Shown here: positions 45,345-53,408 of the stretch, piece by piece
How positions within the stretch are numbered: position 1 is the stretch's first letter
Layout: each line of letters opens with the position of its first letter
Origin: Psychrobacter glaciei
GTDB taxonomy: Bacteria; Pseudomonadota; Gammaproteobacteria; Pseudomonadales; Moraxellaceae
Length of the DNA stretch: 64,000 bases
Reading direction: 5' to 3'
NCBI RefSeq assembly: GCF_014652895.1
Contig: NZ_BMZR01000001.1
Span: forward strand, 558,001 to 622,000
Notes under the pieces: generated by a model
The model's database searches: none
Told to the model about the DNA's origin: nothing
Seen by the model: only the letters and a program-made list of their open reading frames with translations
Translations under genes and position numbers: made by a program

Positions 45345-46664
45345 ATGAAAGGAATTACACGTTTTTCGAACAGTTTGATGGAGAGGTATTTACCGGATCC
45401 ATTTCTGTTTGTCATTATCTTAACTGTCGTCATTTTTGGTATGGGCTTAGGGCTGACGGATTCTTCGCCTGTACAGATGGTGGCATATTGGGGTGAAGGG
45501 TTCTGGGCGTTACTCGCGTTTTCAATGCAAATGGTGCTGGTGCTCGTCACTGGTTTTGTCTTGGCAAGCAGCCCAATATTTAAACAAGGGCTTGGCAAGC
45601 TTGCCGGTTTTGCACGGTCGCCAGGTAGTGCTATTATTTGGGTAACCTTAGTTTCTCTGGCAGCGAGCTGGATCAACTGGGGATTTGGGTTAGTTATCGG
45701 TGCGTTATTCGCCAAAGAATTGGCAAAGCGTGTTGAACATGTTGATTACCGTTTATTGATTGCCAGTGCTTATTCAGGATTTATCATTTGGCATGCTGGA
45801 TTCTCTGGCTCGATTCCTCTATCGATTGCCACAGAAGGCCATCCTTTCGTTGACAAAATTGGTATTATTCCGACGACTGCGACTATCTTTGCGGGTTATA
45901 ACTTAATTATCGTTGCTGCGCTGGTCATTATTGTCCCGTTATTAAACCGTTTAATGATGCCAAAAAGAGAAGATACCGTTACCGTAAATCCAAAGGTTTT
46001 GGCTGATCCCGTCATTGAAAAGCTTCCGGCAAAATCGGACATGACACCAGCAGAACGTTTAGAAAACAGTTGGATTTTATCGATGGTCATAGGCGCATTG
46101 GGGCTTGCCTTTATCGTCTATTATTTTGTACAAAACGGCTTTGCGTTAACGCTCGACTTGGTCAACTTTATGTTCTTGTTCCTTGGCATCATATTCCACG
46201 GAACGCCTCGCAAGTATTTGATTGCCGTTCAAGAAGCGGTCAAAGGCGCAGGCGCTATCATCGTTCAGTTTCCGTTTTATGCAGGTATTATGGGCATGAT
46301 GACAGCATCTGGTTTGGCAGCCGTTATGTCAGAAGCATTCGTTAGCGTTTCGACAGCAGACACACTGCCACTTTTTGCATTCTTAAGTGCTGGATTGGTC
46401 AACTTTTTCGTCCCTTCGGGTGGTGGACAATGGGCAGTGCAAGCGCCAATTATGCTGGAAGCTGCGGAAATGCTTGGCAGTGACCCCGCGAAAGTTGCCA
46501 TGGCCGTCGCATGGGGCGATGCGTGGACAAACATGATTCAGCCATTTTGGGCGTTGCCTGCACTGGCAATCGCTGGACTAAAAGCCAAAGACATCATGGG
46601 CTTTTGTGTCATTGTTTTGGTCGTCAGTGGCGTTGTGATTGGGTTAGGGTTGTTGTTTTTATAA
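45345..46664 (+). CDS. atoE: Short-chain fatty acid transporter AtoE
   Basis: 439 aa, the normal AtoE length, with about 12 hydrophobic segments. MERYLPDPFLFVIILTVVIF, ASWINWGFGLVIGALFAKEL, SGFIIWHAGFSGSIPLSIAT and FFVPSGGGQWAVQAPIM are characteristic. E. coli AtoE takes up acetoacetate and short-chain fatty acids. AAAGGGAG precedes the ATG. Monocistronic with a strong terminator; no ato CoA-transferase is nearby. Confidence 0.9.
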   Translation: MKGITRFSNSLMERYLPDPFLFVIILTVVIFGMGLGLTDSSPVQMVAYWGEGFWALLAFSMQMVLVLVTGFVLASSPIFKQGLGKLAGFARSPGSAIIWVTLVSLAASWINWGFGLVIGALFAKELAKRVEHVDYRLLIASAYSGFIIWHAGFSGSIPLSIATEGHPFVDKIGIIPTTATIFAGYNLIIVAALVIIVPLLNRLMMPKREDTVTVNPKVLADPVIEKLPAKSDMTPAERLENSWILSMVIGALGLAFIVYYFVQNGFALTLDLVNFMFLFLGIIFHGTPRKYLIAVQEAVKGAGAIIVQFPFYAGIMGMMTASGLAAVMSEAFVSVSTADTLPLFAFLSAGLVNFFVPSGGGQWAVQAPIMLEAAEMLGSDPAKVAMAVAWGDAWTNMIQPFWALPALAIAGLKAKDIMGFCVIVLVVSGVVIGLGLLFL

Positions 46665-46700
46665 TTAAAAAATAGCCTTAGCGTGACAGCTTAACGTTTA

Positions 46701-46735
46701 GACCTTGCCTGATTGATGGGCAAGGTCTTTTTTTA
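46701..46735 (+). terminator. Rho-independent terminator
   Basis: Stem GACCTTGCC / GGCAAGGTC with a 9-base loop and a run of eight T, directly after atoE. Confidence 0.93.
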
Positions 46736-46935
46736 TGAAAATAATTCAAGTGGTATATCTATCGCTGCCTATCTAAAATTGTCCAAATAAGCGACAATAC
46801 TCGCATACATTCTAAGCATATATTGAGAGGTTTATATGCCCTTAGAAGCGCATATAGAAACACATATCGAAACGCATATTATTTTTTAATAGTAGACATC
46901 TATTACTGCTAACCCAAATAAAAAGGCAATCCTAA

Positions 46936-47640
46936 ATGACCAATAGTAACCCGTATGATTTTGCACCTTTACAGCCCACAGGTAGAAACGAGACTGATAC
47001 TGCCAATACCTATGCGCCTGAAGATATGATTAAAATATACGAGCAGCAGTTTTTGATCCCAGTACCTGAAGACAAGCTAACTGAGTTTTTGCCCGCGCTA
47101 AAAAGATTTTATGACATCGATAATAATACGCTGGATGTTAGTGCTATTATTTTCGATGCAATCGCAGACTCCTCTATCATTTACAATCATAAAATTAAAG
47201 TAGGCGACTATCAAATACTGGGCGGATTGGTAGAGGAAGCGATCGAGTATGATGAAGACAATAAAAATGATGAAGGTGTCGAAGACAAAGAAATCCAAGC
47301 CTATACTTTAGAGTGTCAGCGTACTTTTTTTATTAATGATATAGAGATACTTTATCATTTTAATTTATTTATTTATGGCGATGGTTATTCTACTTTAACC
47401 AAAAAAGACACTGTGCTAGAAAAAATGTATTGGTTTGTGAGGGGTAGATTTGAAGAGGATTTATTGGACGACTCTGAAGACAATGACAGTTTAGACTCTA
47501 TTAATAAGCAGCTAGCGAGCTTGGATATTCGGGAAATGGATCTGACGACCATAGATGAGATCGTAAGCTATGTAGAAGACAGCATCATAGATGATGCCAT
47601 GGTGGACGAGCTTAATAAATTATTGGATGATGCTGAATAG
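46936..47640 (+). CDS. Acidic protein of unknown function
   Basis: 234 aa, very acidic. The middle contains IKVGDYQILGGLVEEAIEYD and LECQRTFFINDIEILYHFN, suggesting a compact alpha/beta domain; a hydrophilic segment (EDNKNDEGVEDKE) and an Asp/Glu-rich C-terminal 50 residues follow. No signal, membrane segment or known catalytic motif. It lacks any feature of a DarT toxin, although it lies directly before a NADAR-family gene on the same strand (109-base gap). AAAAGGCAA precedes the start. No family recognised. Confidence 0.6.
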   Translation: MTNSNPYDFAPLQPTGRNETDTANTYAPEDMIKIYEQQFLIPVPEDKLTEFLPALKRFYDIDNNTLDVSAIIFDAIADSSIIYNHKIKVGDYQILGGLVEEAIEYDEDNKNDEGVEDKEIQAYTLECQRTFFINDIEILYHFNLFIYGDGYSTLTKKDTVLEKMYWFVRGRFEEDLLDDSEDNDSLDSINKQLASLDIREMDLTTIDEIVSYVEDSIIDDAMVDELNKLLDDAE

Positions 47641-47737
47641 CCTGAAAGATAAGTCTGGTACTTCCGATCAAGTTGGTTATGATTTGTACCAAGACAGTGG
47701 TAATCTGGCAAAGTTATATATTCAGAATCATCAATAA
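47591..47737 (+). other. Short ORF immediately before the NADAR gene
   Basis: A 48-codon frame overlaps the 3' end of the acidic-protein gene and stops 11 bases before the NADAR start. Its last 20 residues (GYDLYQDSGNLAKLYIQNHQ) read like a genuine protein C-terminus. It could be the 3' remnant of a lost gene, for example a toxin, or chance. No ribosome-binding site was found. Confidence 0.3.
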
Positions 47738-47748
47738 GGCACATCGCT

Positions 47749-48462
47749 ATGGAACAAGCACAAAACGCTGTAGAACACAGACCTGTATTCATGCCCAAAG
47801 TCAACAGTGACAATTTGGTAAAAACGGATATGGTTAGGTTTGAGCGGCATGTGGGATTTGCAACTAGACAAAAGAAAAAGTCCATCAATGACCTGCAACA
47901 AGTCATTCGTAAAAAATATGGATTTAAGCAAGTGTTAGAGCTGTCGAGCAAATCTGGCAATAAGTTAAGTTTTCCACTAAGCCCGTTCAGCTTAAAGATC
48001 ACTGATGAGCATGATGGCAATCAATACAGTGTCGAAAATGCCTTTCAAGCCAGTATGGTTTTTGAGGACGGTGGGCCTTACCTTGACTTGCTGACAGTAC
48101 CGCCAAGACAAGCCAGAAAGGACGAGCGATTAACCACCTCAGGAGAACTCACCGGCTATAATTATTTTGGTATGGAGTGGGGTGTAGAGCCGTTAACCGT
48201 GTTTTATGATTGGCTGTATGTAAATGCCCTAAAGCAAAATCCTCAGCTGCACGAGGAAGTGATGCAATATCAGGCCTTTACTGACATCACCTTTAATCCC
48301 AAAAAATCCATCCATTGCGCAGCTTATGCATTGGCTCTGTTTGTGGCGCTCAATAAACGAGAGTTGCTCGATAATATTGAAGACCCAATAGCATTTTATA
48401 ATTTATGTGATGAGTTCAAAGTCAGTAATACTGAGCAGCTTTTGGAAGAGGGTTGGGTCTAA
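47749..48462 (+). CDS. NADAR-family protein (DarT1-associated antitoxin-like)
   Basis: 237 aa. VENAFQASMVFEDGGPYLDL, then TSGELTGYNYFGMEW, PLTVFYDWLYVNAL and YQAFTDITFNPKKSIHCAAY match what I know of NADAR-type proteins paired with DarT1 toxins, which remove ADP-ribose from guanine in DNA and so neutralise the toxin. No DarT1 ORF is found in the flanking 3 kb: the upstream gene is an unrelated acidic protein, the downstream one an IclR regulator. It could be an orphan antitoxin, an anti-phage or repair factor, or act with the acidic protein. Family assignment is from recalled motifs, not a search. Confidence 0.65.
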   Translation: MEQAQNAVEHRPVFMPKVNSDNLVKTDMVRFERHVGFATRQKKKSINDLQQVIRKKYGFKQVLELSSKSGNKLSFPLSPFSLKITDEHDGNQYSVENAFQASMVFEDGGPYLDLLTVPPRQARKDERLTTSGELTGYNYFGMEWGVEPLTVFYDWLYVNALKQNPQLHEEVMQYQAFTDITFNPKKSIHCAAYALALFVALNKRELLDNIEDPIAFYNLCDEFKVSNTEQLLEEGWV

Positions 48463-48489
48463 TGGCTAGACAGAATATGCTTTAGTACG

Positions 48490-48627
48490 CATAGTCAAAA
48501 CACCCTAAAAACGCTACGGCACTGCCGATATCAATTTTTCTTGCTTGCTGTGCTTGCGCAGACAGAGGCTACAAAAAATTGATATCAGCAGTGCATGATG
48601 TATCGATATTACTTTTCACTGACTATA
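48490..48627. repeat. REP-like palindrome, copy F
   Basis: Runs from CATAGTCAAAACACCCTAAA to TTACTTTTCACTGACTATAT. The outer arms equal those of copy E read from the other strand, yet the core TTCTTGCTTGCTGTGC...GAGGCTACAAAAAATT has the same orientation as in copy E. Confidence 0.82.
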
Positions 48628-48641
48628 TATAGTTCAAATGT

Positions 48642-49469
48642 TTAAACACCACTCCCAATCCGCTCAGCCAATGCCTGCAACTTTGGCACTATCATCGCGG
48701 CATAGTCATCTGCTTTCCAGTTGGCGCTTGGCACACTGGCATTGAGCGAATAAGCGTATTGTCCTGTCGCGACATCATACACCCCAACAGCGACTGCCAA
48801 TATGTCAGTAGAAAACTCCCCATCTGACACGGTATAGCCATGCGCCACATAATGCTCTGCCGCGTTGGCTAAGGCAGTTTGTGCGTGGTTATAATCCTCT
48901 ATAGACAAATGCTCTTTTAGATTGCTACTGATCACAGCCTGTCTCGCTTGCGTACTTGCCGCATAGAAGGCGCGCCCGATAGCAGTACGTGCGACGGGTA
49001 CGGCTGAGCCAACTTGTAAATTGACCGATAAGCGTGCAGGGCTACGACAGCAGGCGTGATAGCGCATCTCACCTTCGACTTCGGTTGCCAAATTCACCGA
49101 TACTTCATTGCTACTGGCGAATTGCCGTAATAGTGGCTCAGCATACGAGACCATATCATGGCGACTCCACGCGGTGACGCTTAGCCGTACAGCACTACTG
49201 CCCAATTGATACTGTCCGTATTCATTCGTACGTAAAAACCCAAGCGTGGTCAACGTATGGATAAGGCGAGTAACGGTCGCTTTTGGTAGATTTGTCATCT
49301 GACACAATTGCTGATGGGTGAGTCGTTCATGATGCTCAAAAGCGGCCAGCAATATCAATCCGCGACCCAGTGCCGTCACAAATTGTCGGTCATTATCCTC
49401 CTTGCTTTGGCTCATTATTCCATGCATTCGTCTCAGTAGCGGGGTAGCTGTCGATAAGGGTGTTGTCAT
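48642..49469 (-). CDS. IclR-family regulator, probable control of gcdH
   Basis: 275 aa. An N-terminal winged HTH (LLAAFEHHERLTHQQLCQMT, LPKATVTRLIHTLTTLGFL) precedes the IclR effector domain, with RSPARLSVNLQVGSAVPVAR and AIGRAFYAA conserved. Divergent from gcdH; the 150-base spacer contains TTTCGC-ACA-GCGGAA, an IclR-type inverted repeat. It likely controls glutaryl-CoA dehydrogenase and perhaps itself. The effector, possibly a glutarate-pathway metabolite, is inferred from neighbourhood. Confidence 0.87.
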   Translation of the reverse strand: MTTPLSTATPLLRRMHGIMSQSKEDNDRQFVTALGRGLILLAAFEHHERLTHQQLCQMTNLPKATVTRLIHTLTTLGFLRTNEYGQYQLGSSAVRLSVTAWSRHDMVSYAEPLLRQFASSNEVSVNLATEVEGEMRYHACCRSPARLSVNLQVGSAVPVARTAIGRAFYAASTQARQAVISSNLKEHLSIEDYNHAQTALANAAEHYVAHGYTVSDGEFSTDILAVAVGVYDVATGQYAYSLNASVPSANWKADDYAAMIVPKLQALAERIGSGV

Positions 49470-49545
49470 TTTATGCTCATCTTTTTTTTATAAAGGTTTA
49501 CAGCGTGGTTAAATTTTGCTTAAATGGTTTTAAATTATGAAACTA

Positions 49546-49563
49546 AGTTTCGCACAGCGGAAT
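49546..49563. promoter_or_regulatory. Putative IclR operator upstream of gcdH
   Basis: AGTTTCGCACAGCGGAATA holds imperfect arms TTTCGC/GCGGAA, similar to IclR-family sites. An overlapping GAAAC-TAA-GTTTC palindrome lies at 49539-49551. Confidence 0.55.
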
Positions 49564-49645
49564 AACTAAGTCAATGACTTGTTAAACCAATTGATGTATC
49601 AATCACTACTCGTCAGTCAGGATGACTGATATCAAGGAGATCCAC

Positions 49646-50830
49646 ATGGCAACATCTACCAGCCCACGCTTTGATTGGGAAGATCCTTTTTTATTACGCG
49701 ACCAGCTCACTGAAGAAGAGCGCATGGTCACGGACAGCGCCCGTCAGTTTTTTCAAAAAGAGCTGATGCCGGGCATCGTTGAAGCCAATCGTAATGAAAA
49801 TTTCGATCGTAATATCATGCGTCAAATGGGTGAAATGGGCTTACTTGGCGTGACTATCGAAGGTTACGGCTGTGCTGGTTTATCCAGTGTTGCCTATGGT
49901 CTGATTGCCAAGGAAGTGGAAGCAGTTGACTCCGGATACCGCTCTGCGATGAGCGTGCAGTCAAGCCTAGTGATGCATCCTATTTGGGCATATGGCACCG
50001 AAGAACAAAGAGAGCGTTATTTGCCAAAGCTTGCTTCAGGCGAATATGTCGGTTGCTTCGGTCTGACTGAGCCAGATTCGGGTTCTGATCCGTCATCGAT
50101 GTCTACTCGTGCGCGCGCAGTCGATGGCGGTTATGAGTTGACGGGTAATAAAATGTGGATTACCAACAGTCCTATCGCTGATGTATTTGTCGTTTGGGCA
50201 AAAGATAATGCTGGCGAGATTCGTGGTTTTGTTTTAGACAAAGGTATGAAAGGTCTGTCAGCGCCGAAGATTGAAGGCAAATTCTCATTACGTGCCTCAG
50301 TCACGGGCGAGATTGTCATGGACAAAGTATTCGTCCCTGAGGCCAATGCTTTCCCAGATATTCGTGGTCTAAAAGGGCCATTTGGCTGCTTAAATAAAGC
50401 CCGTTATGGTATCGCTTGGGGTTCAATGGGTGCCGCTGAGTTCTGCTGGAAAGCGGCTCGTCAATACACGCTAGATCGTAAGCAGTTTGGTCGTCCATTG
50501 GCAGCAACGCAGCTGGTACAGTTGAAGCTGGCCAATATGCAGACTGAAATTACCTTAGGTCTACAAGCCGCGCTACGTGTTGGTCGTTTGATGGATGAAG
50601 ACAACGCAGCGCCTGAGATGATTTCACTCATTAAGCGTAATAACTGCGGCAAGGCGCTTGATATCGCTCGTATCGCTCGTGATATGCATGGCGGTAACGG
50701 TATCTCTGATGAGTTCCATATCATTCGTCATGTGATGAACTTGGAAGCTGTCAATACTTACGAGGGTACACATGACATCCATGCGCTTATCCTAGGCCGT
50801 GCACAGACAGGTATTCAAGCATTCTTTTAA
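49646..50830 (+). CDS. gcdH: Glutaryl-CoA dehydrogenase
   Basis: 394 aa. Oxidative decarboxylation of glutaryl-CoA to crotonyl-CoA, with FAD. [12 protein letters not shown] start ([10 protein letters not shown]), [21 protein letters not shown] with the substrate-binding Arg, [30 protein letters not shown], and the catalytic Glu in [21 protein letters not shown] are diagnostic for GcdH. AAGGAG 6 bases before the ATG at 49646 rules out the upstream ATG at 49622. It is followed by the CoA-transferase that would make its substrate. Confidence 0.95.
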   Translation: MATSTSPRFDWEDPFLLRDQLTEEERMVTDSARQFFQKELMPGIVEANRNENFDRNIMRQMGEMGLLGVTIEGYGCAGLSSVAYGLIAKEVEAVDSGYRSAMSVQSSLVMHPIWAYGTEEQRERYLPKLASGEYVGCFGLTEPDSGSDPSSMSTRARAVDGGYELTGNKMWITNSPIADVFVVWAKDNAGEIRGFVLDKGMKGLSAPKIEGKFSLRASVTGEIVMDKVFVPEANAFPDIRGLKGPFGCLNKARYGIAWGSMGAAEFCWKAARQYTLDRKQFGRPLAATQLVQLKLANMQTEITLGLQAALRVGRLMDEDNAAPEMISLIKRNNCGKALDIARIARDMHGGNGISDEFHIIRHVMNLEAVNTYEGTHDIHALILGRAQTGIQAFF

Positions 50831-51028
50831 ACTGATTTTAAGTTAAAAGTGTTTGGTACACCTGTATTTTATTACGTACGTTATTGTTTTGCTTTTTACG
50901 AAGCATTTATAGGCAGTAGCGTACGTTTTTCAGTTGTTCTTCATGATTTAACCGTTAAGCAGCTAAATGATGAAGAACAATTTTATGATCAAAAAATCAA
51001 AGAACACACGACACAATAAGGGATGATT

Positions 51029-52237
51029 ATGACTGATATGGCTAATATGCCAGAGGGCGCATTGCATGGTATTAAGGTGCTCGATTTATCGAGAGTGTTG
51101 GCAGGGCCTTCTTGTACGCAAGTGTTAGCTGATCTTGGTGCCGAAGTTATCAAAGTTGAGCGTCCTCATATCGGTGATGAAACGCGCCACTGGGCACCGC
51201 CAACATTCAGCGATGATACGTCCGCTTACTACGCCACTATTAACCGCAATAAAAAATCTCTTACGGTAGATATTACCACGCCAGCAGGGCAGACCATCAT
51301 TAAGCAACTGATCGCTGACAGTGATATCTTGGTCGAGAATTTTAAAGTCGGCGGTCTGAAAAAATACGGCTTGGATTACGACAGTCTCAAACAAGACCAT
51401 CCACGTCTGATTTATGCGTCATTGACGGGTTTTGGGCAGACAGGACCAGATGCCAAACGCCCCGGTTACGACTATATTGTCCAAGGATTATCAGGGCTAA
51501 TGAGCATTACAGGTCCGAGTGATGGCGAACCGCATAAGGTTGGTGTCGCAGTTGTCGATTTGTTTGCAGGCTTACAGCTGACGATTGGTATTCAAGCAGC
51601 TTTGATTGCTCGTGAGACTACTGGGTTCGGGCAACAGGTAGACGTTGCACTTTTAGATAGTGCGCTGGCGATGTTAGCTAACGTCGGTATGAATCATTTG
51701 GCCTCAGATAAGATACCACCGAGATTGGGTAATCAGCATCCCAATATCGTGCCTTATCAAGTGTTTGCTGGTCAGGGTGAAGCACATTTTATCTTAGCGT
51801 GTGGTAATGACAGCCAGTTTGCCAAGTTGTGTGAGGTATTAAAAGTCGATTGGCATACTGACAGCCGTTTTGCGACCAATCCACAACGCGTTGCCAATCG
51901 TACGCTGCTATGTGATGAGCTGGTTAATAAGTTTTCTGAGCAGCCACGCACCTATTGGCTAGAGGTTTTAGATCAAGCAGGCATTCCATGCGGTGCGATT
52001 CATAACGTAGCTGAAGCGTTAGCCATGCCGCAAGCACTGGCACGTGAGATGATAGTTGATTTCACCGCGCAAGGCAGTCCAGTACGCGCACTGGGCAATC
52101 CTATCAAACTATCCGCATCACCTGTCAGCTATCGTACGCCACCACCCCAGTTGAGCGAGCATACCGATAGCACGCTTGCTGATTTAGGCTACGACAGTGA
52201 GATGATTGCTAAGCTTAAAGCGGATGGGATTGTTTAG
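51029..52237 (+). CDS. Family III CoA-transferase, probable succinyl-CoA:glutarate CoA-transferase
   Basis: 402 aa, typical of CaiB/BaiF transferases. IKVLDLSRVLAGPSCTQVLADLGAEVIKVERP and TGFGQTGPDAKRPGYDYIVQGLSGLM, then AVVDLFAGLQL with the catalytic Asp, mark the family; RPGYDYIVQ is transferase-like, unlike the racemase at 39069. Its place after gcdH indicates transfer of CoA to glutarate (GcdG role). AAGGG lies just before; an ATG 6 bases earlier is possible. The stop codon is TAG at the start of a MITE-like terminus (AGGGCATATCCTCAATTT). Confidence 0.88.
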   Translation: MTDMANMPEGALHGIKVLDLSRVLAGPSCTQVLADLGAEVIKVERPHIGDETRHWAPPTFSDDTSAYYATINRNKKSLTVDITTPAGQTIIKQLIADSDILVENFKVGGLKKYGLDYDSLKQDHPRLIYASLTGFGQTGPDAKRPGYDYIVQGLSGLMSITGPSDGEPHKVGVAVVDLFAGLQLTIGIQAALIARETTGFGQQVDVALLDSALAMLANVGMNHLASDKIPPRLGNQHPNIVPYQVFAGQGEAHFILACGNDSQFAKLCEVLKVDWHTDSRFATNPQRVANRTLLCDELVNKFSEQPRTYWLEVLDQAGIPCGAIHNVAEALAMPQALAREMIVDFTAQGSPVRALGNPIKLSASPVSYRTPPPQLSEHTDSTLADLGYDSEMIAKLKADGIV

Positions 52238-52305
52238 GGCATATCCTCAATTTAAATGGCATCGACTAAATACCAAGTTAGCTTTTTGATTTTTTGCTCA
52301 AAAAG

Positions 52306-53076
52306 CTAAGCCAAATGCTCCGTCTTAAAACCCAAACGCTGCTCAATTTGTTCAGCCAATTCAATCAGCACAGCACTCACCTCAGCATACTTAGACTCGT
52401 ATTCTGCCTGCAAAAAGCTAACCGCCATACCTGCAACGGCATTGCCTGAAGCATTGCGGATATAAGTGCCCAAACAGTACATACCTTCGCGTAATTGCCC
52501 GTCATCGAGTGAAATACGACTCTCATGAATGGCGCTTAGCTCAGCAGATAAGCTTACAAAGTTATCGACACCATTTGGTGTGAGCGGCTGAGGAAAGATG
52601 CCTTCGTACAAGGACTCGATGGTTTGCATTGAGAGCGTAGACAACAGCGCTTTACCAGTCGCTGAAAATACTGCCGGTACGCGCACACCAGCGCGGAAGG
52701 TAAAACCAAGTGGGGCAGGCGTTTCGTGACAAGCTAAAAAAACAACTTCGCCCAAGTCCAATTTAGACAAGGTTACAGTATGTTGTAGCAAGACAGGGTG
52801 TTGGACGATGAGGTCTTTAAATAACTGTATGACACCTTGCTGCTGCTCATACTTGCCAGCCCAATACATCAAGTAGGAGCCTAAGTGAAAGCGGCTGTCA
52901 CTATCTTTATAGATGACATGCTTGCCCAATAAGCTTTGCAATATATTGTGGGTTGAGCTACGCGGCAGTTTTAATTGCTTGGCGATATGAGCGGCAGTCA
53001 AGGGTTGTTGACTTGCCGTAATTAAATCTAAGATTTGAAAAGTTTTGTCCAATGCTGGAACGGCTGTTGTGCTCAT
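52306..53076 (-). CDS. IclR-family regulator, probable control of gabD/davD
   Basis: 256 aa. HTH residues about 20-60 (LTAAHIAKQLKLPRSSTHNI) precede the IclR effector domain with FSATGKALLSTLS, and the C-terminal cysteine region LREGMYCLGTYIRNASGNAVAG. Divergent from the semialdehyde dehydrogenase at 53409. The spacer contains GTTCA-GTATAT-TGAAC. It is only distantly similar to the IclR protein at 48642, so the cluster has two separate IclR inputs. The effector is unknown. Confidence 0.87.
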   Translation of the reverse strand: MSTTAVPALDKTFQILDLITASQQPLTAAHIAKQLKLPRSSTHNILQSLLGKHVIYKDSDSRFHLGSYLMYWAGKYEQQQGVIQLFKDLIVQHPVLLQHTVTLSKLDLGEVVFLACHETPAPLGFTFRAGVRVPAVFSATGKALLSTLSMQTIESLYEGIFPQPLTPNGVDNFVSLSAELSAIHESRISLDDGQLREGMYCLGTYIRNASGNAVAGMAVSFLQAEYESKYAEVSAVLIELAEQIEQRLGFKTEHLA

Positions 53077-53195
53077 AAGTTGCCTATCAGAAAGTAAAAA
53101 TAGAAATAGTGAAGATAATATTCAAAATAATCTTAATAAAGGTTGCAAAGAGTGGTGCATCATTCTTATAATGATGTCTCATATATAGAATTAAC

Positions 53196-53211
53196 GTTCA
53201 GTATATTGAAC
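53196..53211. promoter_or_regulatory. Putative IclR operator upstream of gabD/davD
   Basis: Inverted repeat GTTCA-GTATAT-TGAAC in the 332-base divergent spacer between the IclR gene and the semialdehyde dehydrogenase gene. Nothing else is recognised there. Confidence 0.6.
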
Positions 53212-53408
53212 AAATTACAGATGAGCAATAATTATTACTGACTGACCGTTTGATTTTATTCTCTTGTAATGAGCTATTCAACAATGGATGGTGTTGCCGT
53301 ATTTTTAAAATGGCATCGTTTTTAGCTGCCACTTTAAATCGCCACATTGTTCAATAGCTTACCCATAATAAATAAATGTGCAAATCACGACCAACATGGA
53401 GTGTTACG

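Noticed and set aside
45182..45715. A 177-aa leftward ORF over the AtoE start
   Set aside because: It is antisense to the clear AtoE frame and starts without a ribosome-binding site.
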